The notes: generated from the sequence alone by a model not told the origin. DNA of 64,000 nucleotides from Stenotrophomonas sp. VV52 (GCF_002893095.1 NZ_KZ622864.1:124001-188000); one strand, 5' to 3'. Counted from the stretch's first letter, positions 49,286 to 61,197 are shown. Program-made: numbers and translations.

Positions 49286-49957
49286 GTGGTGTCTGCCCTC
49301 CCACCGCGCAGCCGCATCGCGGTACTGGCCTCGGGCCGTGGCAGCAACCTGCAGGCGATCGTGGACGCGATCGCCGCCGGGTCACTGCACGCCGAGGTGG
49401 TGGCGGTGCTGTCCGACAAGCCCGATGCCTCGGCGCTGGCCAAAGTGCCGCCGGAGCGGCGCTGGGCGCAGTCGCCCAAGGCGTACGCCGACCGCGCCGC
49501 GTTCGATGCCGCGCTGGGCGATGCGCTGGCCGGGTTCGCGCCGGACTGGGTGGTCTGTGCGGGTTACATGCGCATCCTGGGCGAGGCCTTCGTGCAGCGC
49601 TTCAGCGGGCGCCTGATCAACATCCATCCGTCGCTGCTGCCGCTGTACAAGGGCCTGCATACCCACGCGCGCGCGCTGGAGGCCGGTGATGCCGAAGCCG
49701 GGGCGAGCGTGCACTTCGTGGTTCCCGAACTGGATGCCGGCACCGTCTTGGCCCAGGCCCGGGTGCCGGTGCTGCCCGGGGACACCGACGAAGCGCTGGC
49801 CCAGCGGGTGCTGGTCGTCGAGCACCCCCTGCTGATCGCCAGCCTGCAGTGGCTGGTGGCCGGCCGCGTAGCTGAACGGGAGGGACGGCTCGAGGTCGAT
49901 GGCAACCCCCTGTTCAGTCCGCTGCGCCTAGATTGCGCCGGAATGCTTACCCGTTAG
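49286..49957 (+). CDS. purN: Phosphoribosylglycinamide formyltransferase
   Basis: The 223-residue enzyme formylates GAR using 10-formyl-THF. The motifs RIAVLASGRGSNLQAI, GYMRILGEAFV, INIHPSLLPLYKG and HFVVPELDAGTVL include the catalytic Asn and His. The start is GTG: either 49286 or 49289 is possible; GAGG six bases before favours 49286. Operon with purM. Confidence 0.93.
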   Translation: MVSALPPRSRIAVLASGRGSNLQAIVDAIAAGSLHAEVVAVLSDKPDASALAKVPPERRWAQSPKAYADRAAFDAALGDALAGFAPDWVVCAGYMRILGEAFVQRFSGRLINIHPSLLPLYKGLHTHARALEAGDAEAGASVHFVVPELDAGTVLAQARVPVLPGDTDEALAQRVLVVEHPLLIASLQWLVAGRVAEREGRLEVDGNPLFSPLRLDCAGMLTR

Positions 49958-50024
49958 CGCTGGCGCACACGCGCTGCTGACCCGGGCGCTGGCATCCTCC
50001 CCACTCCCCCGCACCTGCGCGCGT

Positions 50025-50822
50025 ATGAAAAAGACCCTGTCCAAGCCCGTGCTGCTGCTTGCGTCCCTGTTCTGCACCGTGGCCATCGCCCAGGCGCAGG
50101 AAACGCCCGCACCCGTGACGCCGCCCGCGCCGGAACTGACCGTGCTGCCGCCGCCGGCCGCATGGGAACCGCCCCCGCTGGAACCGTTCACCGCCACCTA
50201 CCAGGCCCTGTACAAGGGCAAGGAAGCCGGTGATGCCACCATGCGCGTCACCCACACCGGGGGCGACCAGTGGCGGGTGGACATGCAGGTGGTGGGCCGG
50301 AAGGGCTTTGCCAGCGTGCTGGGCCTGAACCTGGAACAGAGCACGGTGTTCGAGAAGCAGGGCACGACGTATGTGCCGCTCAGCCAGGCCACCGTGCGCA
50401 AGGGCCTGTTCCTGGGCAAGAAGGTCACCGGTACCTACGACTGGAAGGCCGGCACCGCCCAGTGGCTGGGCGACCTCAAGAAGGAACGCACGCAACCCAT
50501 TCCGCTGCAGCCGGGCGACCAGAGCGCGCTGCTGATCAACCTGGCGATCATGCGCGACGCGCGCCCGGGCCAGCAGATGCATTACCGTTATGTCGATGTG
50601 GGCCGGGTCCGCCAGCACGACTACCAGGCCGCGCCGGAAACCGAGAACGTCCAGGTCGGCGAGCTGTCCTACAACGCGCTGCGGGTGTATCGCACCAACG
50701 GCGGCAATGACGAAACCATCCTCTGGATCGCCAACGGGGTCCCCACCCCGGTGCGCATCCTGCAACGCGAAGACGGTCAGGATCGGATCGACCTGCGCCT
50801 GATCGAATACCAAGGAGTCTGA
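50025..50822 (+). CDS. DUF3108 exported protein (first of two)
   Basis: A 265-residue exported protein (signal peptide ends IAQAQE). A Pro-rich linker, about residues 26-55, leads to a beta-rich DUF3108 domain: PFTATYQALYKGKEAGDATM, WRVDMQVVG, YDWKAGTAQWLGD, QSALLINLAIMRDARPG and the end ETILWIANGVPTPVRILQREDG. The second copy follows 2 bp later. Function unknown; likely periplasmic. Confidence 0.87.
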   Translation: MKKTLSKPVLLLASLFCTVAIAQAQETPAPVTPPAPELTVLPPPAAWEPPPLEPFTATYQALYKGKEAGDATMRVTHTGGDQWRVDMQVVGRKGFASVLGLNLEQSTVFEKQGTTYVPLSQATVRKGLFLGKKVTGTYDWKAGTAQWLGDLKKERTQPIPLQPGDQSALLINLAIMRDARPGQQMHYRYVDVGRVRQHDYQAAPETENVQVGELSYNALRVYRTNGGNDETILWIANGVPTPVRILQREDGQDRIDLRLIEYQGV

Positions 50823-50824
50823 GC

Positions 50825-51508
50825 ATGACCATCCTCTCCCGCCCCCTGTCCTGGGTTGCTGCCGGTGCGCTGGCGGTTGTCAGCCTGCCCGCGCTGGCGC
50901 TGCAGCCGTTCACCGCCGAGTACCAGGCCAACTACATGGGCATGCAGGCGCCCGGCAAGATGACCCTGAAGCAGGTCGACGGCAACAAATGGCAGTACAG
51001 CCTGGATGTCAGCAACCAGCTGGCCACGCTGAGCCAGAACACCACCTTCGACGAAGCCAACGGCGTCCTGCGTCCGCTCAGCAGCCAGGACAAATCGCTG
51101 CTGCTGGTGAAGAAGCGCAACGTGCAGGCCAACTATGACTGGTCGAAGAAGCAGGCGACCTGGACCGGCGACATCAAGCCGGACCGTGCCGGTCCCGTCG
51201 CGCTCAAGGCCGGCGACATGGACGCGCTGCTGATCAACCTGGCCATCGCCCGCGATTTCGCCGCCGGCAAGCCGCTGACCTACCGCATGGTCGACGAGGG
51301 CCGGATCAAGCCGATGACCTACAAGGTCGCCGGCACTGAAAACATCACCGTCGGCGGCAAGACCTACAACGCCACCAAGGTGTCGCGCGTGGACGGCAAC
51401 AAGGAACTGATTGCCTGGGTGGCAAAGGACATGCCCGTGCCGGTGCGCCTGCTGCAGCGCGAAGGTGGCAAGGACGCACTCGACCTGACCATCAAATCGT
51501 TCAAGTAG
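50825..51508 (+). CDS. DUF3108 exported protein (second of two)
   Basis: A 227-residue protein with signal peptide ending PALALQ. Its domain parallels the upstream gene: QPFTAEYQANYMGMQAPGKMTL, YDWSKKQATWTGD, DALLINLAIARDFAAGKP and KELIAWVAKDMPVPVRLLQREGG. The two appear to be tandem duplicates that have diverged. A terminator follows. Function unknown. Confidence 0.87.
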   Translation: MTILSRPLSWVAAGALAVVSLPALALQPFTAEYQANYMGMQAPGKMTLKQVDGNKWQYSLDVSNQLATLSQNTTFDEANGVLRPLSSQDKSLLLVKKRNVQANYDWSKKQATWTGDIKPDRAGPVALKAGDMDALLINLAIARDFAAGKPLTYRMVDEGRIKPMTYKVAGTENITVGGKTYNATKVSRVDGNKELIAWVAKDMPVPVRLLQREGGKDALDLTIKSFK

Positions 51509-51516
51509 CCGTAAAA

Positions 51517-51545
51517 AAACAAGGCCCGCATCTGCGGGCCTTGTT

Positions 51546-51546
<1 letters not shown>
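51517..51546. terminator. Bidirectional terminator between DUF3108 and EF-hand genes
   Basis: Arms AAACAAGGCCCGCA and TGCGGGCCTTGTTT around TC. Flanking A- and T-rich ends let it work for both convergent transcripts. Confidence 0.9.
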
Positions 51547-53182
<1,636 letters not shown>

Positions 53183-53416
53183 TTACTTCGCCGCTTCGGC
53201 CGCGGTCACGGTCTTCAGCGCCAGCGCGTGGATCGCTCCGCCCATCAGATCGCCCAAGGTGGCGTAGACCATGCGGTGGCGGGCCAGGGGGAGCTTGCCG
53301 GCAAAGGCGTCGCAGACCACGGTGGCCTCGAAATGCACGCCGTCGTCGCCCTGCACGTCCGCGCGGGCGCCCGGCAGGCCGGTTTCGATCAAATTGCGGA
53401 TGGTCTCGGCGTCCAA
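53183..53416 (-). CDS. ibaG: BolA/IbaG family protein
   Basis: A 77-residue BolA-fold protein. It has the IRNLIETGLPGARADVQGDDGVHFEATVV start and the histidine segment LARHRMVYATLGD; Cys35 in VVCDAF is another possible ligand. IbaG binds Fe-S clusters with monothiol glutaredoxins. It is located upstream of murA as in E. coli. Confidence 0.9.
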   Translation of the reverse strand: MDAETIRNLIETGLPGARADVQGDDGVHFEATVVCDAFAGKLPLARHRMVYATLGDLMGGAIHALALKTVTAAEAAK

Positions 53417-53469
53417 CGGGCTTTCCTAATAAAATGTGCGCTCATTCTACTCTCACGCGTGGCGCCCGC

Positions 53470-54471
53470 ATGGCTGTATCGCCCCTGCCCCCCTCATCGA
53501 CCGACCCGGCCGCGCTGGTCGCCAGCGGCCGCCGCGTGTTCGAGATCGAGCGCGACGCCCTTGCCGCGGTAGCCGGGCGGCTCGGCGACGACTTCAGCCG
53601 GGCCTGCCAGCTGGTGCTGGAGAGCCGCGGCCGCGTGGTGGCGACCGGCATGGGCAAGTCCGGCCACGTGGCCCGCAAGATCGCGGCCACCCTGGCCTCG
53701 ACCGGCACCCCGGCCTTCTACGTGCACCCCGGCGAAGCCGGCCACGGCGACCTGGGCATGATCACCGAGGCCGACGTGGTGCTGGCGCTGTCCTATTCGG
53801 GCGAATCCGACGAGGTGCTGATGCTGCTGCCGGTGCTCAAGCGCCAGGGCAACCGCCTGATCGCCATGACCGGCCGCCCCGGGTCGTCGCTGGCGCTGGC
53901 CGCCGACGTCCACCTGGACGTGAGCGTGCCGGCCGAGGCCTGCCCGCTGGCGCTGGCCCCGACCTCCAGCACCACCGCCTCGCTGGCGATGGGCGACGCC
54001 CTGGCCGTGGCCCTGCTCGACGCGCGCGGCTTCACCGCCGACGACTTCGCCCGCTCGCACCCGGCCGGCAGCCTGGGCCGGCGCCTGCTGCTGCACATCA
54101 CCGACGTCATGCACAGCGGCGATGAACTGCCCAAGGTGGGCGAAACCGCCAGCCTGAGCGAGGCCCTGGTCGAAATGAGCCGCAAGCGACTGGGCATGAC
54201 CGCCGTGGTCGATGCCGACCAGCGCCTGGTCGGGCTGTTCACCGACGGCGACCTGCGCCGGGCCCTGGACAGCGACCTGGACGTGCGCAGCGCGCGGATC
54301 GTCGATGTGATGACGCGGACCCCGCGCACCATCGGCGCCGACCAGCTTGCGGTGGAAGCGGCCCGGGTCATGGAAACCCAGCAGATCAACGGCCTGATCG
54401 TGGTCGATGGCGACGGCCGCGCGGTCGGCGCACTCAACATTCATGACCTGTTGCGGGCCCGGGTGGTTTAA
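53470..54471 (+). CDS. kdsD: D-arabinose 5-phosphate isomerase
   Basis: The 333-residue enzyme makes arabinose 5-phosphate for Kdo. The SIS domain has TGMGKSGHVARKIAATLAST and AFYVHPGEAGHGDLG, then two CBS domains follow, from about residue 205 (ITDVMHSGDELP) and 270. The start at 53470 fits the family; the in-frame ATG at 53434 lies in the divergent promoter region. It heads the kdsD-kdsC-lptCAB group. Confidence 0.94.
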   Translation: MAVSPLPPSSTDPAALVASGRRVFEIERDALAAVAGRLGDDFSRACQLVLESRGRVVATGMGKSGHVARKIAATLASTGTPAFYVHPGEAGHGDLGMITEADVVLALSYSGESDEVLMLLPVLKRQGNRLIAMTGRPGSSLALAADVHLDVSVPAEACPLALAPTSSTTASLAMGDALAVALLDARGFTADDFARSHPAGSLGRRLLLHITDVMHSGDELPKVGETASLSEALVEMSRKRLGMTAVVDADQRLVGLFTDGDLRRALDSDLDVRSARIVDVMTRTPRTIGADQLAVEAARVMETQQINGLIVVDGDGRAVGALNIHDLLRARVV

Positions 54472-54512
54472 ACCACAGTGGCACTCCTCCATTCAGCTGA
54501 CCTGCGTACCTG

Positions 54513-55061
54513 ATGCCCTATTCCCCGCTGCCCGGTTTCCCGTCCCACCTGCATGCCGCCGCCGGCCGTATCCGGCTGGCCTGTTTCGACGTGGACGGCA
54601 CGCTCACCGATGGTCGGCTCTACTACGACCGTGACGGCAACGAGAGCAAGGCGTATTACGTGCAGGACGGACTGGGCCTGAAACTGCTGCAGCAGCACGG
54701 CATCCACCCCGTGCTGATCACCGCGCGCAACAGCCTGTCGGCGCTCAAGCGCGGCGCCGACCTGGGCATCGACACCCAGATCGCGGTCGGCGACAAGCTG
54801 GCCAGCGTGCGGGTGCTGTGCGAACAGCACGGGATCGGCCTGGACCAGGTCGCCTTCATGGGCGACGACCTGCCCGACCTGGCCCCGCTGTGCGCGGTCG
54901 GGCTGGCGGTGGCCCCGGCCAACGCCCACCCCTGGATCGCCGAACGCGTGCACTGGCAGACCCGTGCCGATGGCGGCCGCGGTGCCGCGCGCGAGCTGTG
55001 CGACGTGCTGCTGGCCGCGCAGGGCCACGTGGATGCGGTGCTGGCGAGGTTCGGCGCATGA
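54513..55061 (+). CDS. kdsC: Kdo 8-phosphate phosphatase
   Basis: A 182-residue HAD phosphatase without a cap domain. Catalytic motif FDVDGTLTDGRLYY and the third motif GDDLPDLAPL are present. Overlaps lptC by 4 bp. Confidence 0.94.
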   Translation: MPYSPLPGFPSHLHAAAGRIRLACFDVDGTLTDGRLYYDRDGNESKAYYVQDGLGLKLLQQHGIHPVLITARNSLSALKRGADLGIDTQIAVGDKLASVRVLCEQHGIGLDQVAFMGDDLPDLAPLCAVGLAVAPANAHPWIAERVHWQTRADGGRGAARELCDVLLAAQGHVDAVLARFGA

Positions 55062-55618
55062 ACCTGCGTACCGCACTGGGTGGCCTGCTGCTGGTTGCCG
55101 CCGTGCTCAGCGGCTGGGCGCTGCTGCGCGACCGCGACAAGGCGCCGGAGGCGAGCGGCGACGACGCCAGCCGCGACTACGTGCTGCACGACTTCGAGAT
55201 CGTCGCGCTGGACGAACAGGGCCGCGAGTCGACCACGCTGCGCGCGCCGCTGCTGGAGCGCACCCGCAGCGATGAGACGATGACCATCCAGACCCCCCTG
55301 TTCCTGCTGCCCGACCGCGACGGCAACCACTGGGAACTGCGCAGCGACACCGGCTGGGTCAGCGCCAATGGCGACACGCTGCGCCTGACCGGCAACGTCA
55401 GTGGCGACAGCCCGCGCGTGCCGACGGTGCCGCCGACCACCTTCCGGACCGAGCAGCTGGACGTGTTCCCGAATGAAAACCGGGCCACCTCCGACGGCCT
55501 GGTCACCCTGACCCGGCCGGGCATGATCCAGTCCGGGGTAGGCTTCGCCCTGAACTCCAGCGACAAGACCTATCAGTTCCTGAGCCAGGTCAAGACCCGT
55601 TACACGCCCCGCCAATGA
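55058..55618 (+). CDS. lptC: LPS export protein LptC
   Basis: The 186-residue bitopic protein links LptBFG to LptA in the periplasm. One membrane helix (about 5-22, TALGGLLLVAAVLSGWALL) and a beta-jellyroll domain with the DYVLHDFEIVALDEQG start typical of LptC. Confidence 0.9.
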   Translation: MNLRTALGGLLLVAAVLSGWALLRDRDKAPEASGDDASRDYVLHDFEIVALDEQGRESTTLRAPLLERTRSDETMTIQTPLFLLPDRDGNHWELRSDTGWVSANGDTLRLTGNVSGDSPRVPTVPPTTFRTEQLDVFPNENRATSDGLVTLTRPGMIQSGVGFALNSSDKTYQFLSQVKTRYTPRQ

Positions 55619-55683
55619 CCCGCTCCGATGTTCCAGCGACGGCACTGGCCGTTTCCCCGAATCAGGCAGGAAAGCCCCACGCC

Positions 55684-56244
55684 ATGAAGATCTTCTCCGC
55701 CGCCGTACTCGCCCTGTGCCTGGCCGTCCCGCTTGCCGTGCAGGCCAAGAGCACCGACCGCAACCAGGAAATGACCATCGAGTCCGACGCGCAGTCGGGC
55801 TCGTTCCTCGGCGATGGCGTCATCACCCTGTCGCGCAATGTCGTGATCACCCAGGGCACGCTCGACATCCACGCTGCACAGGCCGATGTCCACATGAAGG
55901 ATGGCGAGGCGGTGCGTGCCGTGTTCACCGGCAAGCAGGCCACCATGAAGCAGCAGCTGGACGACGGCAGCATGATGAATGCACGTGCCGACAAGATCGA
56001 TTACGACATCAAGGGCGAAATCATCACCCTGACCGGCAACTACGAAGTGGTCAGCGCGCAGGGCACCAACAGCGGCCAGCGCATGGTCTACAACACCCGT
56101 ACCGGCGAAATGAACAGCGGCGGCGGCGGTGAAGCCGGCCGCGTGCGCACGGTCATTCCGCCCAGGAACAAGGGCGCGGCCCCGGCCGCCAAGCCGGCCG
56201 CCCCGGCCAAGACCACCGTCCCCACCGCCGGGAGCAAGAAGTAA
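55684..56244 (+). CDS. lptA: LPS transport periplasmic protein LptA
   Basis: A 186-residue protein forming the periplasmic LPS bridge. Signal peptide ends VQAKS; the OstA core starts with [29 protein letters not shown]. The C-terminus is an Ala/Pro/Lys tail ([15 protein letters not shown]). The ATG at 55684 begins the signal peptide; the overlapping ATG at 55615 adds an unlikely 23 residues. Overlaps lptB by 1 bp. Confidence 0.9.
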   Translation: MKIFSAAVLALCLAVPLAVQAKSTDRNQEMTIESDAQSGSFLGDGVITLSRNVVITQGTLDIHAAQADVHMKDGEAVRAVFTGKQATMKQQLDDGSMMNARADKIDYDIKGEIITLTGNYEVVSAQGTNSGQRMVYNTRTGEMNSGGGGEAGRVRTVIPPRNKGAAPAAKPAAPAKTTVPTAGSKK

Positions 56245-56963
56245 TGCTGGTCGCCAAAGGTCTGCGCAAGCGCTACAAGCAGCGCGAAGTGGTCAAGGAA
56301 TTCGGCCTGACCCTGGACGCCGGTGAAGTGGTCGGCCTGCTCGGCCCCAACGGTGCCGGCAAGACGACGTGCTTCTACATGATCGTCGGGCTGGTCGAGG
56401 CCGACGCCGGCAGCATCGTGCTGGACGGCAAGGACATCACCGCCGACCCGATGTACACCCGTGCCAAGCAGGGCGTGGGCTACCTGCCGCAGGAGCCGTC
56501 GGTGTTCCGCAAGCTGACCGTGGCCGACAACCTGCGCCTGGTGCTGGAGCTGCGCGAGGACCTGGACAAGGCCGGCCGCGAGAAGGAGCTGAATTCGCTG
56601 CTGGACGAACTGCAGATCGGCCACGTGGCCGACCAGCTGGGCGCCAGCCTGTCCGGTGGCGAGCGCCGCCGCTGCGAGATCGCCCGGGCCCTGGCCGCCA
56701 AACCGCGCCTGATCCTGCTCGACGAACCGTTCGCCGGCGTCGACCCGATCTCGGTCGGCGAGATCCAGCGCATCGTCACCCACCTCAAGCAGCGCGGCAT
56801 CGGGGTCCTGATCACCGACCACAACGTGCGCGAGACCTTGGGAATCTGCGACCGCGCGTATATCCTCAACGAAGGCAGCGTACTGGCGCAGGGGGCACCA
56901 GCCGCGATCCTCGAGAACGCAGACGTCCGCCGTGTCTACCTTGGAGAGACCTTCAAGCTCTGA
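56244..56963 (+). CDS. lptB: LPS export ABC ATPase LptB
   Basis: A 239-residue ATPase driving LPS extraction. Walker [10 protein letters not shown], signature [15 protein letters not shown] and Walker [14 protein letters not shown], with the switch His in [10 protein letters not shown]. Start overlaps the lptA stop. rpoN follows 42 bp later. Confidence 0.95.
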   Translation: MLVAKGLRKRYKQREVVKEFGLTLDAGEVVGLLGPNGAGKTTCFYMIVGLVEADAGSIVLDGKDITADPMYTRAKQGVGYLPQEPSVFRKLTVADNLRLVLELREDLDKAGREKELNSLLDELQIGHVADQLGASLSGGERRRCEIARALAAKPRLILLDEPFAGVDPISVGEIQRIVTHLKQRGIGVLITDHNVRETLGICDRAYILNEGSVLAQGAPAAILENADVRRVYLGETFKL

Positions 56964-57005
56964 CCCGCCGGCCGCTGCATCGCCTTCCCTCCGTTCGGCA
57001 CAGGC

Positions 57006-58445
57006 ATGAAAGCACGGCTGCAGACATCGCTGGGGCAACAACTGGTCATGACGCCGCAGCTGCGTCAGGCGATCAAGTTGCTGCAGATGTCGACCACGGA
57101 GCTGGAGCTGGAGCTGGCCGAGGCGGTGGAAACCAATCCCCTGCTGGACTGGGCCGAGAACTCCGAGCCGGGCCTGGAGGCCGCACCCGGCAGCGACGAG
57201 CGCCCGGCCGAAGCGGCCGAGCGCACCGACGAGCGCGACGCCCGCACCGACGGCGCCGACGACTGGGCGCCCGGCGAAAGCGACTGGAGCAGCGGCGGCA
57301 GTGGCGGTTCCTTCGACGATGACGACAACGGCAGCGCCGCCGAGCGCGTGGCCGAGACCGAGAGCCTGGCCGACCACCTGCTGTGGCAGCTGCACCTCTC
57401 GCACCTGTCCCGGCGCGACCGCAGCATCGGCGCGGCCCTGATCGACGCACTGGAAGAGGACGGCTACCTGCGCGAGCCCCTGGCCACCATCGCCGAAACC
57501 CTGCTCCCGGCCATCCATGCCGACGACGCCGAGATCCTCACCGTCCTGCACCAGATCCAGCGCTTCGACCCGATCGGGGTCGGCGCGCGCAGCCTGGGCG
57601 AATGCCTGCAGCTGCAGCTGGACGTGCTGGACCCGCAGACCCCCGGCCTGGCGCTGGCCCGGCGGATCGCCGACGGCCCGCTGGAGCGCCTGCCGCGCAG
57701 CGGCGTGAACGGCATTGCCCACGAGCTGCGCGAGCCGGTGGATGCGGTGGAGACCGCCGTGCAGCTGCTGCGCTCGCTGGACCCGCGCCCCGGCACCCAG
57801 ATCGGCGACCTGGCCCACGACAGCTACGTGGTCCCGGACTGCGTGGTCTGGCGCCAGAACGGCAGCTGGCGGGCGGCCCTGGCCGGCCACGCCGGACCCA
57901 AAGTGGTCATCCACCGGGGCTATGAACAGATGATCCGCCGCTGCGGCGAAAGCGACGCCGGCTACCTGCGCGCCCACCTGCAGGAGGCGCGCTGGCTGCT
58001 CAAGGGCCTGGAAGCCCGTGGCGAGACCCTGCTGCGGGTGATGCGCTGCCTGCTGCAGCAGCAGGCCGCCTTCCTGGAGTTCGGTGAACAGGCCCTGCGC
58101 CCGCTGACCCTGCGCGAGGTGGCCGGCGAGCTGGGCCTGCACGAATCGACCATTTCCCGCGCCATCGCCCGCAAGTACGTGCGGACCCCGCGCGGGACCC
58201 TGGCCCTGCGGGCGTTCTTCGCCTCCGGGATCGACACCGATAGCGGCGGCGAGGCCTCCAGCACCGCCATCCAGGCCATGATCCGACGCCTGATCGACGA
58301 CGAAAACCCGCGCAAGCCGCTTTCTGACGCCAAGCTGGCTGACCTGCTCAAGACCTCCGGAATACCGGTGGCGCGGCGCACCGTGGCGAAGTATCGTGAA
58401 GCCATGAACATTTCCGCCTCGCACGAACGAGTCCGCATCGCCTGA
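57006..58445 (+). CDS. rpoN: RNA polymerase sigma-54 factor
   Basis: The 479-residue sigma-54. Region I starts MKARLQTSLGQQLVMTPQLRQ; region II is an acidic stretch rich in Asp, Glu, Ser and Gly (about 52-115); the C-terminal helix-turn-helix and the RpoN box ARRTVAKYRE (near 462) are intact. Followed by hpf and ptsN as in other proteobacteria, linking it to nitrogen-PTS control. Confidence 0.95.
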   Translation: MKARLQTSLGQQLVMTPQLRQAIKLLQMSTTELELELAEAVETNPLLDWAENSEPGLEAAPGSDERPAEAAERTDERDARTDGADDWAPGESDWSSGGSGGSFDDDDNGSAAERVAETESLADHLLWQLHLSHLSRRDRSIGAALIDALEEDGYLREPLATIAETLLPAIHADDAEILTVLHQIQRFDPIGVGARSLGECLQLQLDVLDPQTPGLALARRIADGPLERLPRSGVNGIAHELREPVDAVETAVQLLRSLDPRPGTQIGDLAHDSYVVPDCVVWRQNGSWRAALAGHAGPKVVIHRGYEQMIRRCGESDAGYLRAHLQEARWLLKGLEARGETLLRVMRCLLQQQAAFLEFGEQALRPLTLREVAGELGLHESTISRAIARKYVRTPRGTLALRAFFASGIDTDSGGEASSTAIQAMIRRLIDDENPRKPLSDAKLADLLKTSGIPVARRTVAKYREAMNISASHERVRIA

Positions 58446-58501
58446 CGCTCACACGCCTGGCGGCAAGGTTCATTGGCTCATCCGAACAAAGGAGAAACCC
58501 G

Positions 58502-58825
58502 ATGCGCATCGAAACGTTTGGCAAACACGTCGAAGTCACCCCCGCCCTGCAGAGCTACGTGGAAGAAAAGCTCGCGCGGATCGGCAAGCACTTCGACCAA
58601 CATTGCGACGCGCGGGTCACGCTGAAGCTGGACAAGGTCGAGCACCACGTCGACGCCAGCCTGAACATCCCCGGCCAGACCCTCCACGCTGAGGCCAACG
58701 GCCAGACCATGTATGCGGCCATCGACGTGCTTGCCGACAAGCTGGACCGGCTGGTCATCAAGCACAAGGAGAAAAAGCACCAGCACGCCCCGGTCCCGGC
58801 TCCCTTGGGCGACAATGGCGGCTGA
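58502..58825 (+). CDS. hpf: Ribosome hibernation promoting factor (short HPF)
   Basis: A 107-residue protein that binds the 30S subunit and promotes 100S dimers in stationary phase. Starts MRIETFGKHVEVTPALQSYVEEKLARI; TLHAEANGQTMYAAIDVLADKLDRLVIKHKEK is the conserved end. Good site AAAGGAGAAA upstream. Confidence 0.93.
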   Translation: MRIETFGKHVEVTPALQSYVEEKLARIGKHFDQHCDARVTLKLDKVEHHVDASLNIPGQTLHAEANGQTMYAAIDVLADKLDRLVIKHKEKKHQHAPVPAPLGDNGG

Positions 58826-58846
58826 CGCCCCCGCTCTCCCCCCAAC

Positions 58847-59299
58847 ATGCCTTTGACTGATCTACTGGCGGCCGTGCGCACCCAGGTGCTGCCGGCCGCC
58901 GATCGCGACAGTGTGCTGAAAGCTGCCGCCAGGCTGCTGGCCTGCCGCGAAGCCAATGCCGACCTGCTGTATGCCAACCTGCGCGAGCGCGAGTCGCTGG
59001 GCAGTACCGCCATCGGCCACGGCATCGCCATTCCGCACGGCCGTGCGCCGCTGCTGGAGCGCCCGCGTGGCGCCCTGTTGCGGTTGGAGACCCCGGTCGA
59101 CTTCGGCGGCGACGAGCCGGTGGATCTGGTGTTCGCCATCGCCGTGCCCAGCCACTACACCCATCAACACCTGATGCTGCTGTCCGAGCTGGCCGAGCTC
59201 TTTTCCGACCCGGCCATCCGCCAGGCGCTGCGCGAAGCGCGCGACGCGGCGACCCTGCGCCAGGTCATCGAATTCCCACCGCCGGCGAGCGCCGCATGA
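58847..59299 (+). CDS. ptsN: PTS nitrogen-regulatory EIIA
   Basis: A 150-residue EIIA-Ntr. Phosphorylated His64 is in IAIPHGRAP. It is expected to receive phosphate from NPr or HPr and regulate potassium and nitrogen functions. Overlaps hprK by 4 bp. Confidence 0.93.
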   Translation: MPLTDLLAAVRTQVLPAADRDSVLKAAARLLACREANADLLYANLRERESLGSTAIGHGIAIPHGRAPLLERPRGALLRLETPVDFGGDEPVDLVFAIAVPSHYTHQHLMLLSELAELFSDPAIRQALREARDAATLRQVIEFPPPASAA

Positions 59300-60246
59300 A
59301 CACCAGCATCACCGCCCGTGAACTGTTCGAACAGCAACGCGACCGCCTGAGCCTGCGCTGGGTAGCCGGGCAGAAGGGCGAGCGGCGCGAGCTGGAGGCC
59401 GGCAACACGGTCTCGCGGCGTCCTTCGCTGGCCGGCTACCTCAACGCGATCTACCCCAACAAGGTGCAGATCCTGGGCACCGAAGAGCTGTCCTGGCTGG
59501 ATTCGCTGGATTCGCGCCAGCGCTGGGAAACCATCGAGCGGATCATGCAGTCGCACCCGCTGGCGCTGGTGATCACCCGCAACCAGCCCTGCCCGGAAGA
59601 CCTGCGCGCGGCCGCCGACGAGTCGCAGACGCCGCTGTGGATCTCGCCCAAGCGCGGCCACGAGCTGCTCAACCACCTGTCCTACCACCTGGCCCGCACC
59701 CTGGCGCCGCGGGTGATCCTGCATGGCGTGTTCATGGAGATCTATTCGATCGGCGTACTGATCACCGGCGAGGCGGGCTCGGGCAAGAGCGAGCTGGCGC
59801 TGGAACTGCTCAGCCGCGGCCACCGGCTGGTGGCCGACGACGCGCCCGAATTCACCCAGATCGCCCCCGACGTGCTCGACGGCACCTGCCCGGAGCTGCT
59901 GCAGGACCTGCTCGAAGTGCGCGGCCTGGGCGTGCTCAACGTGCGCGAGATGTTCGGTGACACGGCGGTAAAGAAGAACAAGTACCTTCGGCTCATCGTG
60001 CACCTGACCAAGCCCATGACCGAACCCACCCCCCATGGCTACGAACGCCTGACCGGCGATTCCGGCACCCGCCACGTGCTCGACCTGGACGTGCCGCTGA
60101 TCACCCTGCCGGTGATGCCCGGGCGCAACCTGTCGGTGCTGACCGAAGCGGCCACCCGCCTGCATATCCTGCGCACCAAGGGCATCGACCCGGCCGCGAT
60201 GTTCATCGCCCGCCACAGCAACCTGCTGGAGCGCCGCACGCCATGA
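59296..60246 (+). CDS. hprK: HPr kinase/phosphorylase
   Basis: A 316-residue bifunctional enzyme that phosphorylates HPr at Ser46 and removes that phosphate. The P-loop [23 protein letters not shown] and the signature [16 protein letters not shown] are complete. The kinase target, a Ser46-containing HPr, is encoded in the same group (61583-61852). Confidence 0.93.
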   Translation: MNTSITARELFEQQRDRLSLRWVAGQKGERRELEAGNTVSRRPSLAGYLNAIYPNKVQILGTEELSWLDSLDSRQRWETIERIMQSHPLALVITRNQPCPEDLRAAADESQTPLWISPKRGHELLNHLSYHLARTLAPRVILHGVFMEIYSIGVLITGEAGSGKSELALELLSRGHRLVADDAPEFTQIAPDVLDGTCPELLQDLLEVRGLGVLNVREMFGDTAVKKNKYLRLIVHLTKPMTEPTPHGYERLTGDSGTRHVLDLDVPLITLPVMPGRNLSVLTEAATRLHILRTKGIDPAAMFIARHSNLLERRTP

Positions 60247-61127
60247 GCACCCCGGCCCCCACCGCCGCCACCCTGATCATCGTCAGCGGCCTGTCCGGCT
60301 CCGGCAAGACGGTCGCGCTGAAGACCTTCGAAGACCTGGACTACTACTGTTCGGACAACCTGCCGATCAACCTGCTGCCCGACTTCGTGCGCAGCCTGCT
60401 GGCCGGTCATGACGCCGACGCCCCGCGCCGCCTCGCGGTGGGTATCGACGTGCGTGGCCAGAGCGACCTGAGCCAGCTCTCGCACTGGCGCGAAGACGCG
60501 CTGGCGGCCGGGCTGGACGCGCAGCTGCTGTTCTTCGATGCCACCGATGAAGCCCTGCTCAAGCGCTATGCCGACACCCGGCGCCGGCATCCGCTGAGCC
60601 AGCTCGGCCTGTCGCTGCCCGAGGCGATTGCCCGCGAACGCGAACTGACCGCGCCGCTGCGCCGCGCCGCTGATGCGGTGATCGACACCACCGCGCTCAA
60701 CGTGCACCAGCTGCGCCGCAAGGTGGTGACCGAATTCGCGCTCAGCCACGGCAACAAGCTCTCGCTGTTGTTCGAATCGTTCGCCTACAAGCGCGGCGTG
60801 CCGGCCGAAGCCGACTTCGTGTTCGACGCCCGCGTGCTGCCCAATCCGCACTGGAACCCCGAGCTGCGGCCGATGTCCGGGCGCGAAGCCGGGGTGCGCG
60901 AGTACCTGGACGAGCAGGCGGACGTGCAGCGGTACGTGGCCCAGCTGGTCGACTTCCTGGATACCTGGCTGCCCCGCCTCGGCAACGACACCCGCAGCTA
61001 CGTCACCGTGGCGTTCGGCTGCACCGGTGGCAAACACCGATCGGTGTACCTGGCCGAGCGCCTGGCCCGGCATGCGCGTGACCAGGGCTGGGAAGAAGTG
61101 GCCACGTTCCACCGCGAGCTGGATTGA
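60243..61127 (+). CDS. rapZ: RNase adapter RapZ
   Basis: A 294-residue nucleotide-binding protein. Walker [23 protein letters not shown] and the C-terminal [17 protein letters not shown] are standard. In enterobacteria it controls GlmS through small RNAs; the role here is not known. Overlaps hprK by 4 bp. Confidence 0.93.
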   Translation: MSTPAPTAATLIIVSGLSGSGKTVALKTFEDLDYYCSDNLPINLLPDFVRSLLAGHDADAPRRLAVGIDVRGQSDLSQLSHWREDALAAGLDAQLLFFDATDEALLKRYADTRRRHPLSQLGLSLPEAIARERELTAPLRRAADAVIDTTALNVHQLRRKVVTEFALSHGNKLSLLFESFAYKRGVPAEADFVFDARVLPNPHWNPELRPMSGREAGVREYLDEQADVQRYVAQLVDFLDTWLPRLGNDTRSYVTVAFGCTGGKHRSVYLAERLARHARDQGWEEVATFHRELD

Positions 61128-61130
61128 GTC

Positions 61131-61149
61131 AACGGACCAACGGTCCGTT
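61131..61149. repeat. Short hairpin after rapZ
   Basis: AACGGACC, AAC loop, GGTCCGTT; no T-run. Similar to the GTAG-type stem at 24613, and probably a degenerate repeat. Confidence 0.5.
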
Positions 61150-61197
61150 GCTCCCGTGGTGTATCCCCAATTCATCTTGGGATGTTAACGTTCGACA

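Noticed and set aside
55615..55683. Earlier start of lptA overlapping the lptC stop codon
   Set aside because: It would place 23 polar residues before a well-formed signal peptide that starts at 55684.
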